Shown here: in pieces, positions 14,370 through 23,148 of the stretch
Layout: each line of letters opens with the position of its first letter
Numbering within the stretch: position 1 is the first letter of the stretch
Source of the DNA: JAUVKA01 sp964465145
GTDB lineage: Bacteria; Bacteroidota; Bacteroidia; Bacteroidales; UBA12481
Reading direction: 5' to 3'
Assembly (NCBI GenBank): GCA_964465145.1
Contig: CAYXJR010000043.1
Coordinates: 1-37,873, forward strand
Length of the DNA stretch: 37,873 nt
The notes under the pieces: generated by a model
The model's database searches: none
Told to the model about the DNA's origin: nothing
What the model saw: only the letters and a program-made list of their open reading frames with translations
Position numbers and translations under genes: made by a program

Positions 14370-15059
14370 ATGGCAAAATTTCTCTCCTCTTCCATTGGAA
14401 AGAAGTTTCTGATGAGTTTATCCGGCTTATTTTTACTTACATTTATGCTGGTTCACTTAACAGTTAACTCCATGATCCTGTTCGATAGCTCCGGGGAGTT
14501 ATTCAACAGGGCAGCCCATTTTATGTCAACTAATCCCATTATTCGGATTGTGGAGCCGGTGTTAGCCATAGGATTTATTCTGCATATCCTTTATGCGGTT
14601 ATCCTGACTATTCACAATCTGTACACCAGGCCAGTGGGGTATAAAAAACAGAAGTTGGGTCACAGCAGTTCCTGGTCTTCCCGCAATATGTTTGTTTTGG
14701 GTCTTGTTATTTTTGCCTTTTTGGCCATTCACATTGCGAATTTTTTCTGGAAGATTAAATTCACCGGTCATGATCTATTAGCCGATGTGACTATCCAGGG
14801 AGTACACATGGAAAATTCCTATGCACTTGTTACCTCCTTCTTTATTAATTGGTGGTGGATTGATGTGGTCTATTTAGTCGGGGCTATAGCACTTGGATTT
14901 CATCTTTATCATTCTATCTGGTCAGCTTTTCAAACCCTTGGGTGGAGCAACGGACTTTGGCGCAAACGCCTCGGCCTTTTAGGCCTGGTGGTCTCTCTGA
15001 TCATTGCCGGGGGATTTGCCATGATCCCTATCTGGGTTAAAATTGCCTCAACGCTTTAA
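14370..15059 (+). CDS. sdhC: Succinate dehydrogenase/fumarate reductase cytochrome b subunit
   Basis: A 229-residue membrane anchor of a B-type (dihaem, single large subunit) succinate:quinone oxidoreductase. Five hydrophobic helices are visible. Candidate haem-ligating histidines sit within them: His29 in FMLVHLTVN, then FILHILY, FLAIHIANFF and LGFHLYHSIW. It passes electrons between the iron-sulfur subunit and menaquinone. It begins the sdhCAB operon, 30 bp before sdhA, with a -7 promoter element just upstream. Order and fused anchor are standard for Bacteroidota. Confidence 0.93.
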   Translation: MAKFLSSSIGKKFLMSLSGLFLLTFMLVHLTVNSMILFDSSGELFNRAAHFMSTNPIIRIVEPVLAIGFILHILYAVILTIHNLYTRPVGYKKQKLGHSSSWSSRNMFVLGLVIFAFLAIHIANFFWKIKFTGHDLLADVTIQGVHMENSYALVTSFFINWWWIDVVYLVGAIALGFHLYHSIWSAFQTLGWSNGLWRKRLGLLGLVVSLIIAGGFAMIPIWVKIASTL

Positions 15060-15089
15060 CCGTTAAGACCTCATTTAAAACTTAATTTT

Positions 15090-17030
15090 ATGAGTCAATT
15101 AAATTCAAAAGTACCATCCGGCCCGCTCGCGGAAAAGTGGGAAAATTATAAAGCCAGTCAAAACCTTGTCAATCCGGCGAATAAACGAAAACTGGATATC
15201 ATTGTTGTCGGAACCGGTTTAGCTGGAGCTTCCGCTGCAGCTTCCCTCGGGGAGCTGGGCTTCAAGGTCAAAAATTTTTGTTACTCCGATAGTCCCCGTC
15301 GTGCTCACAGTATTGCTGCCCAGGGTGGTATCAATGCAGCAAAAAATTATCAGAATGATGGCGATAGTGTGTATCGCTTATTTTACGATACCATAAAAGG
15401 TGGAGATTATAGGTCTCGTGAAGCCAATGTGTACAGGCTGGCTGAGGTCAGTAACAGTATCATTGATCAATGTGTGGCCCAGGGAGTACCCTTTGCCCGC
15501 GATTATGGCGGATCCCTTGATAATCGTTCCTTTGGAGGAGCCCTGGTTTCCAGGACCTTCTATGCCCGAGGCCAAACAGGGCAGCAGCTCCTACTTGGAG
15601 CATATGGGGCCCTGAACAGACAAATTGCAGCTGGCAATATAGAGTTGTACACCCGTACCGAAATGATGGATCTGGTTGTGGTTGACGGTAGAGCCCGTGG
15701 TATCGTGGTTAGAAATATGGTAAGCGGAGAAATCAGCACCCATTTCGGCCATGCAGTTGTTCTGGCAACAGGAGGTTATGTGAACGTTTACTTCCTGTCA
15801 ACTAATGCCATGGGCTCCAATGGAAGTGCAGCATGGAAAGTTTATAAAAAAGGAGCGTTTTTTGCTAATCCCGCTTTTGTGCAAATTCATCCAACCTGTA
15901 TTCCTGTACATGGTGAAGCACAATCGAAACTCACCCTCATGAGTGAATCTCTGCGGAACGATGGACGTATCTGGGTTCCGGGTGAGCTTGAAGATGCAGA
16001 GAAAATCCGCAAAGGAGAGCTTCAGCCAAAGAATTTACCCGAGGAGAAACGGGATTATTACCTGGAAAGACGGTATCCGGCTTTCGGTAACCTGGTACCG
16101 CGTGATGTGGCATCCAGGGCGGCCAAAGAAAGATGTGACGCCGGTTTTGGTGTTGGAACCGGTCAAGCTGTATTCCTGGATTTTAAACATGCTCTAGAAC
16201 GATTAGGAAAAGATGTCATCGAAGCCAGGTATGGTAACCTGTTCCAGATGTATGAAAAAATTGTGGATGATAATCCTTATGAAACCCCTATGATGATTTA
16301 CCCGGCCCTTCACTATGCCATGGGTGGATTATGGGTGGATTATGAACTCCAAACCACTATCCCTGGATTATTTGCATTGGGAGAAGCTAATTTCTCTGAT
16401 CATGGGGCTAACCGCCTGGGGGCTTCTGCCCTTATGCAGGGATTGGCTGACGGTTACTTTGTTCTTCCTTTTACTATTGGAAATTATCTCGCCGATCAGA
16501 TTGGAGTAGCCAGGATGAATCCTGAAGAAACCCCGGAATTTATTGAGGCAAAGGAAAATACCCTCGCCCATATTGATAAATTGATGAATATCAAAGGTAA
16601 TCGCAGTGTGGATTCAATACATAAAGAACTGGGTAAGCTCATGTGGGACTATGTCGGTATGGGTCGGACTAAAGAAGGACTGGAAACGGGCATTGAAAAA
16701 ATCCAGGCCCTGAGGGAAGAATTCTGGAAAAATCTCCGGATCCCAGGGAAAACAAATACCATTAATCCCGAATTGGAAAAAGCCAATCGGTTGGCCGATT
16801 TCATTGAAATAGGTGAACTCATAGCAAGGGATGCTCTCCAGCGAAATGAATCTTGCGGAGGACATTTCCGGGAGGAATATAAAACTCCGGAGGGAGAAGC
16901 TCTGAGAGATGATAAGAACTTTAATTTTGTGGGTGCCTGGGAATACAAGGGAGAAGATAAAACTCCCAAAATGCATAAGGAAACTCTACAGTTTGAATTT
17001 GTTGAAGTAAAGACAAGGAACTATAAATAA
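15090..17030 (+). CDS. sdhA: Succinate dehydrogenase/fumarate reductase flavoprotein subunit
   Basis: The 646-residue catalytic subunit that interconverts succinate and fumarate with covalently bound FAD. The dinucleotide-binding motif VVGTGLAGASAAASLGELG lies near residue 35. The His of the segment RRAHSIAAQGGINAAKNY is the expected flavin-attachment site. The substrate region includes HPTCIPVHGEAQSKLTLMSE and the Arg-containing LERRYPAFGNLVPRDVASRA. Helical C-terminal part GELIARDALQRNESCGGHF matches the family. It is 9 bp from sdhB and must be cotranscribed. Confidence 0.95.
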   Translation: MSQLNSKVPSGPLAEKWENYKASQNLVNPANKRKLDIIVVGTGLAGASAAASLGELGFKVKNFCYSDSPRRAHSIAAQGGINAAKNYQNDGDSVYRLFYDTIKGGDYRSREANVYRLAEVSNSIIDQCVAQGVPFARDYGGSLDNRSFGGALVSRTFYARGQTGQQLLLGAYGALNRQIAAGNIELYTRTEMMDLVVVDGRARGIVVRNMVSGEISTHFGHAVVLATGGYVNVYFLSTNAMGSNGSAAWKVYKKGAFFANPAFVQIHPTCIPVHGEAQSKLTLMSESLRNDGRIWVPGELEDAEKIRKGELQPKNLPEEKRDYYLERRYPAFGNLVPRDVASRAAKERCDAGFGVGTGQAVFLDFKHALERLGKDVIEARYGNLFQMYEKIVDDNPYETPMMIYPALHYAMGGLWVDYELQTTIPGLFALGEANFSDHGANRLGASALMQGLADGYFVLPFTIGNYLADQIGVARMNPEETPEFIEAKENTLAHIDKLMNIKGNRSVDSIHKELGKLMWDYVGMGRTKEGLETGIEKIQALREEFWKNLRIPGKTNTINPELEKANRLADFIEIGELIARDALQRNESCGGHFREEYKTPEGEALRDDKNFNFVGAWEYKGEDKTPKMHKETLQFEFVEVKTRNYK

Positions 17031-17038
17031 AAAAGTTT

Positions 17039-17782
17039 ATGGATCTTACGCTAAAAGTATGGAGGCAGGAAAACAGAACTGCCAAAGGAAAATTTGAATC
17101 TTATCAAATAAAGAATATCAGTCCGGACAGTTCTTTCCTGGAAATGATTGACTCTCTGAGCGAGCAATTGATCGGTGAAGGAAAGGAGCCGGTTGCTTTT
17201 GACCATGACTGCAGGGAAGGCATTTGCGGAATGTGCAGCTTATTCATTAATGGCAGGGCACATGGTCCTGATACTGAAATCACCACCTGCCAACTGCACA
17301 TGCGGAAGTTCAAGGATGGTGATACTATAGTCATAGAGCCTTGGCGTGCTGCCGGTTTCCCGGTCATCAAGGACCTGATGGTGGAAAGGGATGCATTTGA
17401 CAAAATCCTTCAGGCCGGGGGCTTTATCTCGGTTAATACAGGAAGTGCCCAGGAGGCCAATGCAATTCCTATTCCTAAGCATAAGGCTGAAGAATCCATG
17501 GATGCAGCCTCCTGTATAGGATGTGGGGCCTGTGTAGCCACATGCAAGAACTCTTCGGCCATGCTTTTCGTTTCCTCGAAGGTTTCCCAACTAGCCTTAT
17601 TGCCACAAGGTAAGCCGGAAGCCGTGCGCAGGGCCAAGGCCATGATAGCGAAAATGGATGAATTAGGATTCGGACATTGCACGAATACCGGTGCCTGCGA
17701 GGTAGAATGCCCTAAAGGTGTATCACTGGATCATATTGCCCGTTTGAACAGGGAGTTTCTTGCTGCAAATCTGAAACCGTAG
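17039..17782 (+). CDS. sdhB: Succinate dehydrogenase/fumarate reductase iron-sulfur subunit
   Basis: A 247-residue electron-transfer subunit. The N-terminal plant-type ferredoxin domain carries the 2Fe-2S ligands in HDCREGICGMCSLFING and the Cys of TTCQLHM. The C-terminal domain has two cysteine clusters, SCIGCGACVATC and CTNTGACEVECPKG, for the other Fe-S centres. All expected ligands are visible. The stop codon TAG lies inside an 11-bp palindrome (17779-17804), so the repeat defines the C-terminus (ANLKP). Confidence 0.95.
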   Translation: MDLTLKVWRQENRTAKGKFESYQIKNISPDSSFLEMIDSLSEQLIGEGKEPVAFDHDCREGICGMCSLFINGRAHGPDTEITTCQLHMRKFKDGDTIVIEPWRAAGFPVIKDLMVERDAFDKILQAGGFISVNTGSAQEANAIPIPKHKAEESMDAASCIGCGACVATCKNSSAMLFVSSKVSQLALLPQGKPEAVRRAKAMIAKMDELGFGHCTNTGACEVECPKGVSLDHIARLNREFLAANLKP

Positions 17783-17804
17783 AGACGCAAATATGCGTCT
17801 CTAC
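17779..17804. repeat. 11-bp perfect palindromic hairpin at the sdhB stop
   Basis: GTAGAGACGCA and TGCGTCTCTAC flank a 4-nt loop (aata). The left arm supplies the sdhB stop codon. No T-run follows on the plus strand, so it is a poor classical terminator. A shorter relative, GGACGCA/TGCGTCC, occurs inside nagA at 37208-37225. This motif resembles a multi-copy REP-like element of Bacteroidota and other bacteria. Confidence 0.75.
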
Positions 17805-17848
17805 AACGGCAATCCATAATTTCTTTGATAGGGCTTTGGGGTGGATGC

Positions 17849-19237
17849 TTAACCGCCCATCGTTTCCTCAATGTCCTTAATCGTTTTCGGAATCGGGCGA
17901 CCCATTAACCTGTGCCCCTCAGAAGTTACCAATATATCATCTTCAATACGAATCCCACCGAAATCTTTGTAGGATTCAACTTTATCATAATTGATGAAGT
18001 CCTTGTGTAATCCTTCGGCTTTCCACTGGTCGATCAAAGCAGGAATGAAGTAGCAGCCAGGTTCTACTGTCATTACAAACCCTTCCTGTAAACGACGTCC
18101 CATCCGGAGAAAGGCAAGGCCAAACTGGTCAGATCGCTTTATTTCATCATCATACCCTACAAAATTCTCTCCCAATCCTTCCATATCATGTACGTCCATG
18201 CCCATCATGTGTCCAAGTCCATGAGGGAAAAACAGGGCGTGAGCACCATGGGCAACAGCTTCTTTCACATCACCTTTCATCAGGCCAAGTTCCTTTAAGC
18301 CTGAAGCAATAACTTCAGCAGCCAGAAAATGAGCTTCCCGAAATGGCAAACCTGGTTTCATAATCTCAGCCGACTTAATGTTAGCGTCAACAACCAATTG
18401 ATAAATTCCTTTTTGACGCTCATCAAACTTTCCTCCTACCGGCACAGTCCTGGTGATATCCGAAGCATAATGCATACCAGTTTCGGCACCTGCATCTGTA
18501 ACCATCATCCGGCCAAGTTTCAAAGTGTTACCATGATAATGATTATGGAGAGTTTGCCCATCCATGCTGAGTATAATCGGGAAGGAAACAGGTCCGCCAT
18601 GAGCAAGGGCTATACCCTCAATCGTTCCTGCAATCTCCTGCTCAACTACACCTGGCATAGCCATTTTCATGGATGTGGTATGCATAAGGTAAGCCACATT
18701 AACGGCTTTCTCAATTTCCGCGATTTCCAAAGCATCTTTAACTGCCCGCTGTTCAACAACAGCCCTGATCAGATCATGACTTGCACCTGGTTTAATCCCC
18801 GAAGGCGGAACACCCAGCAATTCAGAAAGCTCAACAATGGTTTCACCCCGGTAGGGAGGCAGGTAATGTATCTTTCGACCCCTGGAAATGGCATCGCTTA
18901 GATAACCAGCCAATTTAGTGTAAGCTGAAGTTTGGCCAATACCAACCCCAGCTGCCTGATCCCTGACGCTGGGCTGGGGCCCCATCCAGATGATATCATC
19001 TATATCAACATCATTCCCGAAAATCCAATCCTCTCCGGTATCTAGATCCACCAACCCGGCCATCCCAGGATGATCAAGTCCGAAAAAATACAGGAAATTA
19101 CTGTCCTGACGGAAATGGAAAGGATTAGCAGGATAATTAAAGGCCGAATCAACATTTCCCGGAAATAAGGCAATCCCCGATCCTAATTGATTCTTAAGAC
19201 GGTTTCGCCGACGAGTATAAACTGAAGCTTCAAACAT
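17849..19237 (-). CDS. Cytosolic aminopeptidase P family (M24) peptidase
   Basis: A 462-residue enzyme that probably releases N-terminal residues linked to proline. An N-terminal creatinase-like domain (ALFPGNVDSAFNYPANPFHF, FLYFFGLDHPG) precedes the pita-bread domain. All metal-site motifs are canonical: VTDAGAETGMHYASDITRT, HGLGHMMGMDVHD, VMTVEPGCYFIP and GIRIEDDILVT. No signal peptide is seen. It faces sdhB tail-to-tail across 66 bp. It differs from the secreted paralogue at 70-1431, which has Asp in the TVEPG position and a signal peptide, so the two probably act in different compartments. Confidence 0.9.
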   Translation of the reverse strand: MFEASVYTRRRNRLKNQLGSGIALFPGNVDSAFNYPANPFHFRQDSNFLYFFGLDHPGMAGLVDLDTGEDWIFGNDVDIDDIIWMGPQPSVRDQAAGVGIGQTSAYTKLAGYLSDAISRGRKIHYLPPYRGETIVELSELLGVPPSGIKPGASHDLIRAVVEQRAVKDALEIAEIEKAVNVAYLMHTTSMKMAMPGVVEQEIAGTIEGIALAHGGPVSFPIILSMDGQTLHNHYHGNTLKLGRMMVTDAGAETGMHYASDITRTVPVGGKFDERQKGIYQLVVDANIKSAEIMKPGLPFREAHFLAAEVIASGLKELGLMKGDVKEAVAHGAHALFFPHGLGHMMGMDVHDMEGLGENFVGYDDEIKRSDQFGLAFLRMGRRLQEGFVMTVEPGCYFIPALIDQWKAEGLHKDFINYDKVESYKDFGGIRIEDDILVTSEGHRLMGRPIPKTIKDIEETMGG

Positions 19238-19386
19238 ATTTTAGAATTATAATTTGACAATGATTAAACAACGAAGGTACTTGAAAAGATTAAAGACATA
19301 AATAATAGCTGAGCGTTTTTTTATTTAAACTAATTTGATTTGAAAAAAATGGGGTAATTTTAGCCGATTCAAACAAATCAAGAGTT

Positions 19387-20100
19387 GTGCCATACCGTCG
19401 ATTACCTAAAACCGATGCCTCCCGCCTGAGGGCCTTGGCAGCCGCTATTCAACAAGCCGATATCATGGAAATTGATGAACTGGCCTACTCATCCCGGCAT
19501 ATCCATCCACTGAGAAACATGCATCAACAGCTTGACATAGCCAAGAGTCAACAAGAACAAACCTGGAATCAATTGGTGAGGCAAAATAAATCATATCAAA
19601 AAAAAATACAGAAAACCCGTATTTATCTAACACATTTTCTTCAGGTTATCAATATGTGTATAGCCCGTGAGGAATTTTCACCCAAAGACCGCCGCTTTTT
19701 TGAACTGGATCCTTCGGAGACACGTGTGCCAAGCTTGTTGAGTGAGGAGGATCTGATTTCCTGGGGAGAAAAAATCATTGAAGGAGAGAACAAAAGGATT
19801 CAGGCTGGAGGAGCACCCATAATGACTCCAACCATTGGAAAAGTCAAAGCCTGGTATGAGCAATTCAAAGAAGCATATCACTCGCAAAAAACTGTTCAAA
19901 AATCAAACAATAGGGCCAACGAAAAAATTAAGTTGATCAGGCAGCATGCTGATCAACAAATCCTTGAGGTCTGGAATGAAATAGAAGCAAGTTTTTCCAG
20001 TCTTCCGGATGACAAAAAACGAGAAGAATGCTGCCAATATGGGCTGTGTTATGTTTTCCGGAAATCAGAAAAAGGGATTAATCCTCCAGAAGCTCACTAA
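19387..20100 (+). CDS. Helical protein of unknown function
   Basis: A 237-residue cytosolic protein read from a GTG at 19387; no ATG fits. Composition is rich in Gln, Lys, Glu and Arg with long amphipathic helices, notably residues 45-80 (QQLDIAKSQQEQTWNQLVRQ) and 165-205, so coiled coil is likely. A Cys pair occurs near the C-terminus (EECCQYGLCYVF). A -7-like TAATTTTA lies at 19355-19362 with TTTG 17 bp before it, which supports a transcript here. No family was recognised and no neighbour gives a strong clue. Confidence 0.65.
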   Translation: MPYRRLPKTDASRLRALAAAIQQADIMEIDELAYSSRHIHPLRNMHQQLDIAKSQQEQTWNQLVRQNKSYQKKIQKTRIYLTHFLQVINMCIAREEFSPKDRRFFELDPSETRVPSLLSEEDLISWGEKIIEGENKRIQAGGAPIMTPTIGKVKAWYEQFKEAYHSQKTVQKSNNRANEKIKLIRQHADQQILEVWNEIEASFSSLPDDKKREECCQYGLCYVFRKSEKGINPPEAH

Positions 20101-20180
20101 TTTGCTTTTTTTGGTAAATCTTCCCCAAGAGCCAGGTGATTGTCGGGATCCGATTCGGGATGAGTTTATTAAATTTCATA

Positions 20181-21119
20181 TCAGTTAATTGTTTTTACAC
20201 TTCGATAAGATACTTTTTTAAATTGATACAAGGCCATGGCTGCTAAGGACAAGCCAGCCAAAAACCATATCCAGCCCCCATGTCCCGATCCCATTTGTTC
20301 AAGGGGATTTTCAATAGCTTCCTCTCCATAAAAATAATAAGCAACCACAGGGATAAGGTTATTAAATAAGTGAGCAAGGATTGGATACCATAAATTCCCC
20401 GACCAGGCAAATAAATAACCAAACAACAAGCCCAATACAAATCTTGGGAAAAATCCATAGAACTGAAAATGCAGGGCGGAGAAAATTATAGCCGCAAGAA
20501 TAATTGCCAGGTGGGTACTTTTGAACCACCTGCCGAAAAGCTTTTGTAAAATCCCCCTGAAGAAAAACTCCTCTCCGAATGCGGGGATAATTGCGATCAT
20601 CAAAATATTGACAATAAATCCACCTAATTTGTTGGTTAGTAGAAATGAATTTGTTAGGCCTGCAGCCATTTCCTCCCGTTCTTTCATCCAATCCTCCACT
20701 CCGGAAAGAAAACCCGGCAGAGTCATATTTTCATTCCACATTACCAATTGATTCATAACCGGAATCGACACCAGGAGGATAATAATAACCCATAGGGACG
20801 GCCTCAGGCTCATTCGCCGGGCTAATCCCAGAAATTCCCATGGATCTTGAGCGGCTATCCAGGCGATAAGTAAAGAAGGAAACACGAAAATCCCTATAGA
20901 CTGCCAGATCTGAAGATTTTTCAAAACAGGAATCATGACTGGATCATGATAATCCAATCCGTTAAGCAAATCGGAAAAATTAAAGGGAAATATAACAACT
21001 GAGCTGATAAGGCCGATAACAAAGAACAGAAAAAATCCAATAATGACCAGTAAGGCAACAAAAAGTAATTGCGTCAAAGGGTGCTGGTCATAAAAAAAAG
21101 GTCTTCTCATAGGCCACAA
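20181..21119 (-). CDS. CPBP-family intramembrane metalloprotease (CAAX/Abi type)
   Basis: A 312-residue polytopic membrane protein with about eight hydrophobic segments. The catalytic signature motifs are present in order: GEEFFFRG (EExxxR), the FxxxR-like FFPRFVLG, the His of SALHFQF and HLFNN (HxxxN). This family includes the eukaryotic CAAX prenyl proteases and bacterial proteins tied to bacteriocin self-immunity or membrane protein turnover. It lies just downstream of the PspC/GIN operon on the same strand, beyond a hairpin (21140-21166), so it is probably a separate unit or reached by readthrough. Confidence 0.85.
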   Translation of the reverse strand: MWPMRRPFFYDQHPLTQLLFVALLVIIGFFLFFVIGLISSVVIFPFNFSDLLNGLDYHDPVMIPVLKNLQIWQSIGIFVFPSLLIAWIAAQDPWEFLGLARRMSLRPSLWVIIILLVSIPVMNQLVMWNENMTLPGFLSGVEDWMKEREEMAAGLTNSFLLTNKLGGFIVNILMIAIIPAFGEEFFFRGILQKLFGRWFKSTHLAIILAAIIFSALHFQFYGFFPRFVLGLLFGYLFAWSGNLWYPILAHLFNNLIPVVAYYFYGEEAIENPLEQMGSGHGGWIWFLAGLSLAAMALYQFKKVSYRSVKTIN

Positions 21120-21139
21120 AAATAAAAAAAATGTTCAAT

Positions 21140-21166
21140 GTCGGACGGGTAATCAACCCGCCCGAC
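21140..21166 (-). terminator. Terminator of the PspC-GIN-PadR operon
   Basis: GTCGGACGGGT and ACCCGCCCGAC pair over 11 bp around a 5-nt loop, with one position forming G-U in the minus-strand transcript. On that strand the hairpin is followed after about 8 nt by a run of eight T. It lies between the PspC gene at 21209 and the CPBP gene. Confidence 0.7.
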
Positions 21167-21208
21167 CTGAACAATAAAACTAAACAATCCAGAGGATCTA
21201 TTAATTAA

Positions 21209-22807
21209 TCACTCTGTTTCTTTGAAGGTACGGGATAATCCCTCTTCTTTCATGATCCAGGCTTTTCCCACCATTTCATCCGACCAAAGGTTTTCATTGT
21301 TATCAACCCCCTTTAGCAAATCCTTCAAACTTTCATCCAGGAAAATTCTCATCCCAACCGGGAGGCTAATAACGATATCCAGCTCCTGATCCCTCCATTT
21401 AACATGTGGGGGCAGTTTGAAAAATGGATCAAGCAAAATCACCGAATCCTTAAGCTCATAGTAATAATCAATTTCTTCGGCCTGCCTGCGTGCAGCATCA
21501 TTATTGACCCCTCTGGCCCGTTTTTTAAGGGAAACCTCCACCTTGTCCCCAAAGCTTTTAATAATATCTACCTCCGGCCGGCCCATGATCACCAGGTCCT
21601 TATCCTGCTCAGCAACAAGGATGTTCTGGTGATATCCAAAACCAAATTCCAGATGTTCGCTTTCATATTGATCACCGATGGCACTCATCAGGTAAATTTG
21701 GTTTACACTGTCCATTTGCAGCTCATTGGATACAGAGCTCCGCGAGGTGGCATTGTATTTCAAACCTTCCGATGCACCGAATATCAGGAGGACCACCAGT
21801 GCCCCTACCCATATTCCCAAACTACTCAGACTTATTGCTTTATCGTTCGCCCTGAAGGGGAAAAGCAATTTGACACCGGCATAAATCAGCCCCAGTACCG
21901 GGATTGCCACCAGAACAGACAATGCGATTAGTGCAATCAGGGCTATCGATTCATCCATGAATACAGATAATATCTGCGGTATGGAAAAGCCTGAGTAATC
22001 CCAGAAATCATTTATAAACCATGTGTGGCCGACAACCAATGATCCGATAATAGCCACCAGGATAGCAATTCCAGCCAGGACAAAACTGATGCCGATAATG
22101 GCACCTATCACCTTAAAAAAAACGAGTATCACCCTTCCAATGCCACGCATAAACCGTTCTATGAAGTTGTAATCTCTTTGGTAGGTCCTGGAATTCTTCA
22201 TCTGGCCAAAATTATTCTTGACCTGCTCATATTCTTTGCGAATGGATTTTTCAATATTACTTACATTGATAGGTTCACCCCGCATTTCCAATTTCTCAGT
22301 GCGCGTTCTGGCCTCCGGAAGAACTACCCAAAGAAGGAGGTATATAAGAATCCCAACTCCGTAAACCATTGTAAACACAACAAAAATGATGCGTATTATT
22401 ATGGGGTCCAACCTGAAATACTCTCCCAGACCGCCACAAACGCCGCCTAAATACCGATTATCAGAATCGCGGAAGATGTTCTTCCTTCTCTCACTGTATC
22501 TGCTTTCCCTTTCCCCTGCTGGTTCATACTCAGGTTCATCTTCGGATCCGTCAATCTCTTCCGGTTCGCCAAGCACAGCTATCACATTTTCTACATCTGC
22601 CAGGTTAATGACTTCCTTATCCTCAGCAATGAGAGTATGGAAAATTTCAGCCATTCGAGTCTCAATGTCTGCAATGATCTCTGTCTCACCCTGAGTGCCC
22701 CTGAACTTTGACTTAAGCCTGTTCAGGTAGTTTTCCAGTTTTTCAAACGCATCTTCATCAATGTGAAAAACCAGACCGCTAATATTTATCTTAATAGTCT
22801 TTTTCAT
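21209..22807 (-). CDS. Large PspC-domain membrane protein
   Basis: A 532-residue protein and last gene of the operon. The N-terminal 85 residues (KINISGLVFHIDEDAFEKLE, EIIADIETRMAEIFH) match the same region of the 175-residue PspC protein upstream, so the two are paralogues. A PspC domain follows (GGVCGGLGEYFRLDPIIIRI, IYLLLWVVLPEA), then several more membrane helices between about residues 220 and 350. A beta-rich soluble C-terminal domain (about 360-530) comes last and could sense envelope state like GIN/toastrack domains. PspC proteins act in phage-shock and envelope stress responses. It follows the PadR gene by 11 bp. Confidence 0.82.
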   Translation of the reverse strand: MKKTIKINISGLVFHIDEDAFEKLENYLNRLKSKFRGTQGETEIIADIETRMAEIFHTLIAEDKEVINLADVENVIAVLGEPEEIDGSEDEPEYEPAGERESRYSERRKNIFRDSDNRYLGGVCGGLGEYFRLDPIIIRIIFVVFTMVYGVGILIYLLLWVVLPEARTRTEKLEMRGEPINVSNIEKSIRKEYEQVKNNFGQMKNSRTYQRDYNFIERFMRGIGRVILVFFKVIGAIIGISFVLAGIAILVAIIGSLVVGHTWFINDFWDYSGFSIPQILSVFMDESIALIALIALSVLVAIPVLGLIYAGVKLLFPFRANDKAISLSSLGIWVGALVVLLIFGASEGLKYNATSRSSVSNELQMDSVNQIYLMSAIGDQYESEHLEFGFGYHQNILVAEQDKDLVIMGRPEVDIIKSFGDKVEVSLKKRARGVNNDAARRQAEEIDYYYELKDSVILLDPFFKLPPHVKWRDQELDIVISLPVGMRIFLDESLKDLLKGVDNNENLWSDEMVGKAWIMKEEGLSRTFKETE

Positions 22808-22818
22808 GTCTGTTCACT

Positions 22819-23148
22819 TTAGGATTTATCTTGAATAGATTTTACAGCATCCACTAATTCATCCCATGATTTATCAAGTTCCAGTAGAAACGCCCGTCCC
22901 TGATCGGTTAGCCCATAGTATTTCCTTGGTGGTCCTTGTGTTGATTCCTCCCACCGATAGCTCAATAATTCGGCATTTTTCTGCCGTGTAAGAAGGGGAT
23001 AAAGTGTGCCTTCAACCACAATGAGCTGCGATTCCTTGAGCTTCTTTATAATATCAGAAGCATAACAATCCCTATGGCTTAAAATGGTCAGAATGCAATA
23101 CTCTAATACCCCTTTTCTCATCTGCGCCTTAGCATTCTCAATTTTCAT
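22819..23148 (-). CDS. PadR-family transcriptional regulator
   Basis: A 109-residue winged-helix regulator. The typical run is visible: ILTILSHRDCYASDIIKKL, the Gly-Thr-Leu-Tyr-Pro-Leu-Leu motif in VVEGTLYPLLTRQ, then the wing ESTQGPPRKYYGLTDQGR. PadR proteins usually repress their own operon and respond to membrane-active or aromatic compounds. Its start overlaps the GIN-domain gene by 11 bp, so the two are translationally coupled. The likely target is the operon's own promoter at 24455-24487 with the nearby AT palindrome. Confidence 0.9.
   Translation of the reverse strand: MKIENAKAQMRKGVLEYCILTILSHRDCYASDIIKKLKESQLIVVEGTLYPLLTRQKNAELLSYRWEESTQGPPRKYYGLTDQGRAFLLELDKSWDELVDAVKSIQDKS

Noticed and set aside
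18329..18901. 190-codon plus-strand ORF inside the cytosolic M24 gene
   Set aside because: It is antisense to a gene with complete catalytic motifs and its product resembles no protein; it is a shadow frame.
20181..21119. Bacteriocin immunity or abortive infection system based on the CPBP protease
   Set aside because: No bacteriocin, phage or toxin gene is adjacent. CPBP proteases are widespread, so a defence role is not supported.
21404..21931. 175-codon plus-strand ORF inside the large PspC gene
   Set aside because: It is antisense to a well-supported coding region and has no family features.
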